DNA of 64,000 bases from Salinibacterium sp. SWN167 (GTDB lineage Bacteria; Actinomycetota; Actinomycetes; Actinomycetales; Microbacteriaceae), in NCBI RefSeq assembly GCF_015864665.1, contig NZ_JADYWU010000003.1:127399-191398 (forward strand), in the 5' to 3' direction. Of the stretch, positions 7,531-14,293 are shown piece after piece (position 1 is the stretch's first letter; every line of letters starts with the position of its first letter). The position numbers were made by a program, and so were the translations under genes. The notes beneath the pieces were generated by a model that saw only the letters and a program-made list of their open reading frames with translations, ran no database searches and was not told the DNA's origin.

Positions 7531-8850
7531 CGAGATTGGCTTCACGATGTCTGCGTACACCAACAGCAGTGTCATGATGCCGAGAAGCACTACCACCACG
7601 AGGGTGAGCGGCACGAACTTGGCGGTGTCGAGCGGACCAGGATCGGGCTTGCCGAATAGTTTCGCGAAGAAGCGGCGCACACCTTCGAACAGCGCGCCCG
7701 CTACGTGCCCACCATCGAGCGGCAGCAGAGGCACAAGGTTGAAGACGAAGAGCGCAACGTTGAGCGATCCCACCAAACTGATGAGGTAAGCGGCACGGTC
7801 GGCAACGGTTGCCGCCTGCAAGCTCGTTGCCTCTCCGGCGATACGGCCGACGCCGACGAGTCCGATGGGACCGTTCGGGTCGCGTTCCTCCGGACCAAAC
7901 GCGGCAATTACCACGTCGACCATGCGCTGCGGGAGAGTCAGGACGACTTTGGCCACAGCCACGATGTTGTCCCCTACAGCAGGCAATACAGCGGTCACGG
8001 GCTGCTGCACAGTCTCCGCCGCGGGGCCAATTCCCAAGAAGCCGTACTCCTCGGTCAGGGCTTCGCCGTCATCGTTCTCAGCGATCTGCCCGCTGTCGTC
8101 ATACACGTATCGTTCCGCGAGCAGAGGCTCAGCGGTGAGAGTGACTTCTTCCCCCGCACGCTCGACCACGATCGTGAGCTGATCCCCCGCGGCAGCACGA
8201 ATGTGCTCAGTGATCTCATCCCAAGTTGCGATTGGCTCACCGTCCATCGAGACGATGCGATCGTCGGGTTGAATGCCGGCAGCAAGAGCAGGGGCAACAG
8301 GGTCGCTGTCGATGCACGCGTCGCGGTCAGCGGAAGCGGGGATCACACACTCCGAGACGCTACTGATCGTCGTCGATGCCTGAGCGGTGCCAAAGCCCAT
8401 CAACAGAATCGCGAACATCACGATCGCAATGAGCAAGTTCATGAACGGACCACCGAGCATGATGATGATGCGCTTGAACACCGGGAGTTTGTAGAACGCC
8501 CGCGACTCATCGACATCGGTGAGCGTATCGGCACTGGACTCCCGGGCATCCTGCACAAGAGCTTGGAAAACACCCGTGGTGGCACTGCGTGAATTGTTGT
8601 GTGATTTGCCGGGTGGGAACATGCCCGCCATGGAGATATATCCGCCGAGTGGAATGGCCTTGAGACCGTACTCAGTCTCACCGCGCTTGCGGGAGAAAAG
8701 AGTCGGGCCGAACCCGATCATGTACTGACTCACGCGCACGCCGAAGAGCTTCGCCGGCACCAAATGACCAATTTCATGCAGGCCAATAGAGATAGCAAGC
8801 CCAACCACAAGAATCAGGACACCAAGAATGTACAAGAGCACGTTTTCCAC
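7522..8850 (-). CDS. Site-2 zinc metalloprotease of the RseP/Rip family (M50)
   Basis: Intramembrane protease of 442 residues that cleaves membrane-bound anti-sigma factors or similar substrates. HEIGH (residues 25-29) in the first helix supplies two zinc ligands, and PLLPLDGGH near residue 385 supplies the third. A PDZ domain lies between (GIQPDDRIVSMDG, roughly residues 190-220). GTG at 8848-8850 is the start, and a TATTCT hexamer ends exactly 6 bases upstream, so the transcript may be leaderless. It follows dxr by 89 bases, the usual actinobacterial order. The extreme 3' end lies in an 18-bp tandem repeat that leaves the protein sequence intact. Confidence 0.93.
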   Translation of the reverse strand: MENVLLYILGVLILVVGLAISIGLHEIGHLVPAKLFGVRVSQYMIGFGPTLFSRKRGETEYGLKAIPLGGYISMAGMFPPGKSHNNSRSATTGVFQALVQDARESSADTLTDVDESRAFYKLPVFKRIIIMLGGPFMNLLIAIVMFAILLMGFGTAQASTTISSVSECVIPASADRDACIDSDPVAPALAAGIQPDDRIVSMDGEPIATWDEITEHIRAAAGDQLTIVVERAGEEVTLTAEPLLAERYVYDDSGQIAENDDGEALTEEYGFLGIGPAAETVQQPVTAVLPAVGDNIVAVAKVVLTLPQRMVDVVIAAFGPEERDPNGPIGLVGVGRIAGEATSLQAATVADRAAYLISLVGSLNVALFVFNLVPLLPLDGGHVAGALFEGVRRFFAKLFGKPDPGPLDTAKFVPLTLVVVVLLGIMTLLLVYADIVKPISPF

Positions 8851-8856
8851 TCGCTA

Positions 8857-8862
8857 AGAATA
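8857..8862 (-). promoter_or_regulatory. -10 hexamer of a possible leaderless transcript of the site-2 protease gene
   Basis: TATTCT (TAnnnT class) ends 6 bases before the GTG start on the minus strand, which places the predicted transcription start on or next to the start codon. No good -35 is visible. An internal promoter would let the protease be expressed independently of dxr. Confidence 0.45.
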
Positions 8863-8939
8863 GTCACGAGCACCGACGCTCGCCTGTACTCGTGCTGTGG
8901 AAGCCCCAGAACTGCCCCAGATTGGGGGCGAATCCCACG

Positions 8940-10022
8940 CTAGGAGCGGGTCGCTACAACGTCATCCGCCGTGCGTCGCGCCCATGACTCGGCATCCGAT
9001 AGCGCATCGAGAGTGAGCTCGGTCGCCTCGTGGCTCTGCACAACTTGCTCAACGACGTCCAAAATATCAAGGTAGCCAATGGCACCAGCGTGGAATGCAA
9101 GCACCGCCTGCTCGTTGGCGGCGTTGAACACAGCCGGAAACGTGAGACCGGCGGCGCCAACGGCTTTGGCCATTTCCACAGCGGGGAACACCTCGTTATC
9201 GAGAGGTTCGAAGCTCCACGTGCTCGCCTTCGTCCAATCGAGCGGCGCTCCGACGCCGGCAACCCGCTCTGGCCAAGCCAAGCCGAGAGAGATCGGCAAA
9301 CGCATGTCGGGAGGACTCGCCTGAGCGATCGTCGAGCCATCGACGAATTCAACCATCGAGTGAACGATCGACTGCGGATGCACAGTGACCGCAATGCGGT
9401 CATACGGCACCCCGAACAACAGATGCGCCTCGATCACTTCGAGACCCTTGTTCACGAGAGTCGATGAATTCGTCGTCACCACGAGGCCCATGTCCCACGT
9501 GGGATGCGCGAGTGCTTCACGCGGGGTCACGGTGTGGAGCGACTCCCGAGTGCGACCACGGAACGGTCCCCCGGATGCCGTCAGCACCAGGCGTCGCACT
9601 TCCGAGTGTTCGCCGGAACGCAACGCTTGGGCTATCGCCGAGTGCTCCGAATCAACCGGAACGATTTGGCCGGGCTTCGCTCTCGACATGACGAGCTCAC
9701 CGCCGACGATGAGGCTCTCTTTGTTGGCGAGGGCGAGCATGGCGCCGGACTCGAGGGCCGCGAGCGTTGGCCCGAGGCCTACAGAACCGGTGATTCCATT
9801 AACGACGACATCGGCAGGGACATCCCGGACCAGCTGGGCGGCCTGCTCAGCGCCGAAAGCAATGTGCTGCACGCCAAAACGTGCCGCCTGTTCTTCTACG
9901 AGAGTGCGGTTGCTGCCTGCCGCCAGACCGACGACCTCGAATCGATCACGGTTTGCCTCGATAACTTCGAGGGTTTGCGTGCCGATCGAGCCCGTCGATC
10001 CGAGCAGAATTATCTTGCGCAT
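8940..10022 (-). CDS. dxr: 1-deoxy-D-xylulose 5-phosphate reductoisomerase
   Basis: NADPH-dependent enzyme of the MEP pathway that makes 2-C-methyl-D-erythritol 4-phosphate. The N-terminal dinucleotide motif [14 protein letters not shown] (7-20), [13 protein letters not shown], the metal-binding VDSEHSAI and the substrate loop [10 protein letters not shown] are present. At 360 residues it is at the short end for the family (about 380-400) but complete at both ends. ATG at 10020-10022 is preceded by TAAAGT at 6 bases, consistent with a leaderless mRNA, and no Shine-Dalgarno is needed. It lies upstream of the site-2 protease, as is common in actinobacteria. Confidence 0.95.
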   Translation of the reverse strand: MRKIILLGSTGSIGTQTLEVIEANRDRFEVVGLAAGSNRTLVEEQAARFGVQHIAFGAEQAAQLVRDVPADVVVNGITGSVGLGPTLAALESGAMLALANKESLIVGGELVMSRAKPGQIVPVDSEHSAIAQALRSGEHSEVRRLVLTASGGPFRGRTRESLHTVTPREALAHPTWDMGLVVTTNSSTLVNKGLEVIEAHLLFGVPYDRIAVTVHPQSIVHSMVEFVDGSTIAQASPPDMRLPISLGLAWPERVAGVGAPLDWTKASTWSFEPLDNEVFPAVEMAKAVGAAGLTFPAVFNAANEQAVLAFHAGAIGYLDILDVVEQVVQSHEATELTLDALSDAESWARRTADDVVATRS

Positions 10023-10028
10023 CCCGCT

Positions 10029-10059
10029 ACTTTAGTTGGCTCGCACAAATGTGCGTCAA
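10029..10059 (-). promoter_or_regulatory. dxr promoter with a palindrome in the spacer
   Basis: On the minus strand TTGACG (10059-10054) is followed by 19 bases, then TAAAGT (10034-10029), then 6 bases and the dxr ATG. The spacer overlaps an inverted repeat CGCACA-AA-TGTGCG (10042-10055), a possible operator between the two promoter boxes. Confidence 0.6.
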
Positions 10060-10072
10060 CGCTAGGGCTAAA

Positions 10073-11059
10073 TTAGCCGATGCCGAGGATGTCAACGACG
10101 AACACGATGGTGTCGGTGCCAGAAATTCCCGCGCTTTCGCTGCCTGCTTCGCCATAGCCTTCGCTTGGCGGAAGAACGGCAATGATCTGCGAGCCGACCT
10201 GCTGACCCTCAAGAGCGGTCTTGAACCCACTAACGACTTGGCCAGTGTTGAACGTCGACGGTTCTCCGCGAGCCCAGCTTTCGTCAAAGATTTCGCCGGT
10301 GGTCCAGTTCATACCCACGTAGTGAACAACAACATCCGAGTTCTCTTCGATAGTCTCGCCGTCGCCCTGCTTCAGCACAGCAACTTCGAGCTCCGTGGGA
10401 GCGTCAGCGTCGGGGATGGTGATTGTGGGGCGACCGTCATCGTCGAGTTCGACAGTCGGGAAGCCTTCTACTGCAGGCTGGTCTTCACCATCGGCACGCG
10501 GAAGGGCAGGCTCAGCGGGCTCGTCGACGGAAATGACATCAACAACGAAAACGATGTCGTCATCTGCGCCGACTCCGAGCGATTCGCGGCTCTCATCGTC
10601 GGCGAATGATTCCTCGGGAGGAATAACACCGACAACGCGTGTGCCTGCCGTGGAGCACTCGATGGTCTTAACGATTCCGACCAAGAACTGCTCAGCGTCC
10701 ACGGGGAACGGGGTGAGGCCAGTTTCGTCGTACGTCGTGGAGGAAAGTTCCTCTCCGGTCGCACCGCTGTACAACGAGAACTGAACATTCGCGGTGGAAG
10801 CTTCGACCGCCATCAGGTCACCGTCGCCGGCGATAGCAACCGTGCGCTCAGTTTCTGAAACGTCGGTCGGGAAGTCGATAGTGACCTCCGGCTTTACGCC
10901 AAAGTCGCCGCTGACTTCAACCGCGTCCGAAGCGGAACCGGATGACGTCGGAACACAGTCGCCGGCGGCGCTCTCACTCGTGGTTGTATCAGCGGGCGAA
11001 CACGCCGCAAGCGACGCCACAACGCCGATGGTCAACAAAAATGGAATCGCTTTACGCAC
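10073..11059 (-). CDS. FKBP-type peptidyl-prolyl isomerase lipoprotein with a second, degenerate FKBP-like half
   Basis: Secreted lipoprotein of 328 residues with lipobox LAAC (Cys20). The C-terminal half (about 235-328) is a regular FKBP domain: VVVHYVGMNWTTGEIFDESW, the FNTGQVVSGF segment and VLPPSEGYGE. An earlier block (about 85-175) follows the same order in weakened form, with PPEESFADDE and DDDIVFVVDV matching the later PPSEGYGE and TDTIVFVVDI, which suggests an internal duplication in which the first copy lost the active site. GTG start with GAAGGG upstream. Likely a foldase for exported proteins. The actinobacterial family with two FKBP-like domains is common. Confidence 0.9.
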   Translation of the reverse strand: MRKAIPFLLTIGVVASLAACSPADTTTSESAAGDCVPTSSGSASDAVEVSGDFGVKPEVTIDFPTDVSETERTVAIAGDGDLMAVEASTANVQFSLYSGATGEELSSTTYDETGLTPFPVDAEQFLVGIVKTIECSTAGTRVVGVIPPEESFADDESRESLGVGADDDIVFVVDVISVDEPAEPALPRADGEDQPAVEGFPTVELDDDGRPTITIPDADAPTELEVAVLKQGDGETIEENSDVVVHYVGMNWTTGEIFDESWARGEPSTFNTGQVVSGFKTALEGQQVGSQIIAVLPPSEGYGEAGSESAGISGTDTIVFVVDILGIG

Positions 11060-11200
11060 AAGAACCCTTCACAACACGAACACGGAGCACCAATCCTGCC
11101 GTACCGCGGCTGTACAAAGCGTGTGGAATCGCCGCCGAAACCTCGACAGTTCTCCCTATAACCGCTATGACACTCCCGCAGCAAGCAGGTGAAGGCGCGA

Positions 11201-11680
11201 TTACTCGGCCTCAGCCTCCACAATGATGCGGGGTTGGTGCAAAACAGGAAAGTTGACGGAGGAGGCGATGAAGCACTTCTGGCTGGCCTCAGCGTGAGCA
11301 TCCATGGCGTCTTCCACACTGCCGGCCGCAATCGTGACCACCGGTCGCAGCGTGACCGACGTGAAGTGCCCGCCACCGTTATCCGTCTGCTTCATCGTGC
11401 CGGAAACTTCGTCGTGATACGCCGTGACGACAATGCCTCGGCTCACAGCCACATGCAGATAGCTCAACATGTGGCACTGGCTGAGCGCCGCGATGAGCAG
11501 CTCTTCAGGATTCCAGCGATCTGCCGAGCCGTGAAAGACACGGGCGCTCGAACCGTCAATGGGATGCTTGCCCACGGCAGTGATGTCGTTGTGGCGCGAG
11601 TACCCACGGTAGCTAGTGGTGCCGTCGCCCAGATTGCCCGACCATTCCACGCGCACTTCAAAGTTGTGGTCGATGTTCAT
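11201..11680 (-). CDS. OsmC/Ohr-family peroxiredoxin-like protein
   Basis: OsmC-fold protein of 159 residues that reduces organic hydroperoxides with two reactive cysteines. The first Cys is in LSQCHMLSYL (near residue 88) and the second in SQKCFIAS (near residue 137); the buried Glu pair of NPEELLIAALSQC is also present. ATG start with GGAGG about 7 bases upstream. It is upstream of the FKBP lipoprotein on the same strand, but the 141-base gap makes separate transcription likely. The substrate class is inferred from the family. Confidence 0.9.
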   Translation of the reverse strand: MNIDHNFEVRVEWSGNLGDGTTSYRGYSRHNDITAVGKHPIDGSSARVFHGSADRWNPEELLIAALSQCHMLSYLHVAVSRGIVVTAYHDEVSGTMKQTDNGGGHFTSVTLRPVVTIAAGSVEDAMDAHAEASQKCFIASSVNFPVLHQPRIIVEAEAE

Positions 11681-11837
11681 AGGGACCTCCTTGGCCTGCT
11701 TGAAAAGCCAGCGTTGTTAATCGCACCGGGCGATCGGGCAGACTTCGCTCATGATCACGCTAGCGGTCAACGCTGGGAGTGAGCGACACTATTCCCCATC
11801 CTGAAGACTGCGGTGCCCACACGCGCTTTGGCGGCGA

Positions 11838-11843
11838 TAACGT
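11838..11843 (+). promoter_or_regulatory. -10 hexamer for a leaderless asparaginase transcript
   Basis: TAACGT is followed by 6 bases and the GTG at 11850. The only Shine-Dalgarno-like run (AGGAGA) touches the start codon and is too close to work as one, so leaderless initiation explains the arrangement better. Confidence 0.5.
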
Positions 11844-11849
11844 AGGAGA

Positions 11850-12833
11850 GTGAATTCCCCCTCGACCTCCCCCGCAACCGCTCTCACCGTCAACGACACC
11901 GTTCAGCTTGCTGTCCTTGAACGCTCGGGGATGATCGAGTCACGCCACTTGGGTGCCGCGGTAGTGCTCTCCCCCGACGGCACTGAGCTACGCCGCCTCG
12001 GCAACCCCGACGCGCTCATCTATCCGCGTTCGACGCTCAAGCCCATGCAGGCGATCACTGTGCTTCGTGCGGGAGTTACCCTCACCGACGAACAGCTCGT
12101 GCTCGCGAGCGCCAGCCACACCGGCAGCCAACGTCACCAAGATGTCGTGGCTTCGACCCTAGCCGCGTACGGCCTTACCGAAGACGACCTCCGCTGCCCG
12201 CCCGACTGGCCAGCCGACTCCGAAACCCGACGCGCCTCCGACGCTCCTCGTCGCCTCGCCATGAACTGTTCAGGCAAGCACGCGAGCTTCTTGGCGGCCT
12301 GCGTCGTGAATGAGTGGCCGCTGGAAAGTTACCTCGAGCACGGGCATCCGCTGCAGGAACGCATCCGACAGACCGTAGTCGAGTTCACGGGCGCACCGCT
12401 TGCTCATGAGGGAACGGATGGATGCGGGGCTCCCGTCTTTGCCATGAGCCTTGTCTCACTCGCCACCGCCATTCAGCGCGTGGTTACCGCCACGGAAGAA
12501 ACCGATCCTCACGCCGCTGCCCTCGTAGACGCAATTCGGGCCAACGCGTGGGGCCTCGACATGCCCCAAGTGGCCGAAGCAATGGACACGCTCGGGATTA
12601 TCGCGAAGCGAGGGGCTGAGGGTGTTCTCATTGCGACAGCCCCCGACGGCACCACGGTGACCCTCAAGATTCTTGACGGATCGATCCGCCCGCTGCTTCC
12701 CGTCGGGCTCTCGCTGTTAGCCGAAGCTGGCGCGCTCGATGCGGATGCCGTCGCTGGTGTACTGAAAGCCACGACCGAGCAGGTGCTTGGCCGTGGACTC
12801 CCCGTCGGCGAACTCCGTTTCGAGCTCGCCTAA
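11850..12833 (+). CDS. L-asparaginase, PF06089 (asparaginase II of the Rhizobium type)
   Basis: Cytoplasmic protein of 327 residues. The landmarks of this thermolabile-type asparaginase family are visible: YPRSTLKPMQA near residue 60, LASASHTG near 85, MNCSGKHASFLAAC near 137, and GTDGCGAPVFAM near 190. The conserved Ser and Lys of SGKH are the proposed catalytic residues. It is a single gene, convergent with the PotD-like gene 21 bases downstream. It is unrelated to the AnsA/AnsB fold. Function is assigned from family resemblance. Confidence 0.88.
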   Translation: MNSPSTSPATALTVNDTVQLAVLERSGMIESRHLGAAVVLSPDGTELRRLGNPDALIYPRSTLKPMQAITVLRAGVTLTDEQLVLASASHTGSQRHQDVVASTLAAYGLTEDDLRCPPDWPADSETRRASDAPRRLAMNCSGKHASFLAACVVNEWPLESYLEHGHPLQERIRQTVVEFTGAPLAHEGTDGCGAPVFAMSLVSLATAIQRVVTATEETDPHAAALVDAIRANAWGLDMPQVAEAMDTLGIIAKRGAEGVLIATAPDGTTVTLKILDGSIRPLLPVGLSLLAEAGALDADAVAGVLKATTEQVLGRGLPVGELRFELA

Positions 12834-12854
12834 AGTTCTCCGCGAACTCGCGCG

Positions 12855-14060
12855 CTAGCCCTTGCCTGTTATGCGGCGGAACTCAGCATTGAATGACTGA
12901 TCGTCGGTAGTGCTAAGCGTGCGGAAAGTGCGCGCTCGCGACATTGCCGTCGCGTTCGGGAAAGTGAACTGATTCGACGCCAGCTTGGGGAAGTTCTCAA
13001 TGGCGTACTCAAGGGTTCCGTCGACGGGACTCACGCAGTGGATCCACTCCACAACTTCAGTCGCCACCGCAGGGTCGTAGTAGAAGTTCATGAGCTTTTC
13101 GGCGCTCGCTTTATGTTGAGCACCGGCAGGAATCACAAGCGAGTCAGTGAAGAATGTTCCGCCTGAGCCTGGGAGCAAGAACTTGAATTTCTCGTAACCA
13201 GCTTGCGCGTTAAGAACGACAACGTCTCCAGCACGAGCGAACCCAGCGATGGCTTCGCCCGACTTGAGCTTCTCTAGGTAATCACTACCGTAAACACCAA
13301 GAATGTGCTTCGACGTCAAGTGCTCTTCGAGCACGGCGCTTGCCTTCTTGTATTCCTCGATACCCCAGTCTTCCTCGGCAATATCGATGCCCTGAGCAAG
13401 CAGCAGCATGCCCATGGTGTGGCGCATTTCTGCGAGAACGACAACTTTGCCCTTGAGCTCCTCGTTCCAGAGCTGATCGACCGAGAGCACTCCGCGAGGG
13501 TACTCTTCAGCGTTCCACGCCAGTCCGATAAAGCCACTTTGCCAGGGCAGCGAGTAGCTGCGATCGGGGTCAAAGTCTGGACTCGCAAGCGACTCGGTGA
13601 GATTGGCTTTGTTGGGGATGTTGGCGGCATCCATTTCTTGGGCGTACCCGAAACGGATGAGTCGTGCGGCCATCCAGTCACTGACACAGATAATATCTAC
13701 ACCAGTCGGCTCGCCCAATGAGAGCTGATCTTTCATCGTAAGGTAGAAACCAACGTTGTCTTCAATGACAGCCTTGTACTCGACCTCGACCCCGGACTCC
13801 TCATAGAACGCTTTGAGCGTGGGAGAGCCTCCGCTGAGGTCTTCGTCGATGTACGACGGCCAGCTTGCCCAGACAAGCTTATTGTCGCTGTCGGAAATAT
13901 CATTCGCATCTGACCCATCCGGCGCAGCACATGCTGCGAGAGCGAGCGCGGACGCGCCAAGCCCCGCTCCTTGCAGCAGTCGCCTGCGGCTGAGTTGAGA
14001 TTGCTTCGCCTGCAGCATTAGCTGCTGGATCGCAGGATCCTGCGGAAGTGGTCTCGTCAC
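12855..14060 (-). CDS. PotD-like (spermidine/putrescine-type) substrate-binding lipoprotein, orphan
   Basis: Extracytoplasmic solute-binding protein of 401 residues. The GTG at 14058-14060 is chosen because GAAGGAG lies 7 bases upstream; the frame stays open far upstream but that part looks non-coding. The N-terminus carries SRRRLLQ (24-30), a hydrophobic run and a lipobox ending in Cys44, i.e. a twin-arginine-type lipoprotein signal. The body begins with LVWASWPSYIDED, typical of PotD-like proteins, and contains LPWQSGFIGLAWN. No permease or ATPase gene is adjacent, so it must act with a transporter encoded elsewhere or as a sensor. An amine-degradation cluster lies at 34-37.6 kb, but a link is only inference. 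The 233 bases between it and the FtsK-like gene hold no gene I can support. Confidence 0.87.
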   Translation of the reverse strand: MTRPLPQDPAIQQLMLQAKQSQLSRRRLLQGAGLGASALALAACAAPDGSDANDISDSDNKLVWASWPSYIDEDLSGGSPTLKAFYEESGVEVEYKAVIEDNVGFYLTMKDQLSLGEPTGVDIICVSDWMAARLIRFGYAQEMDAANIPNKANLTESLASPDFDPDRSYSLPWQSGFIGLAWNAEEYPRGVLSVDQLWNEELKGKVVVLAEMRHTMGMLLLAQGIDIAEEDWGIEEYKKASAVLEEHLTSKHILGVYGSDYLEKLKSGEAIAGFARAGDVVVLNAQAGYEKFKFLLPGSGGTFFTDSLVIPAGAQHKASAEKLMNFYYDPAVATEVVEWIHCVSPVDGTLEYAIENFPKLASNQFTFPNATAMSRARTFRTLSTTDDQSFNAEFRRITGKG

Positions 14061-14293
14061 TGTTTCTCCTTCGCCCCCACCAGTTACCCCGATGGTAGTG
14101 AGCGCGGTCTTCTTTGTTATAGCCCCAGTTAGGAGGGGCATTGCGGGTCCGTTGCAATAATTCCATGTTTCCGCGGTAATTTCGCCCAATAATTGTGCCC
14201 AATTCGGGTACCGCCGGGTTTCGTGCACGCCCGCAAGAATTGCTGTTCCCGTTGAGGTCGAGAACACGTACCTGCGGCGTCTCAGCAAGTGGC

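Noticed and set aside
14061-14293. A WXG100/EsxA-like small gene next to the EccC-like ATPase
   Set aside because: I looked on both strands here and in the other gaps of the cluster for a roughly 100-residue frame with a WxG motif and found none.
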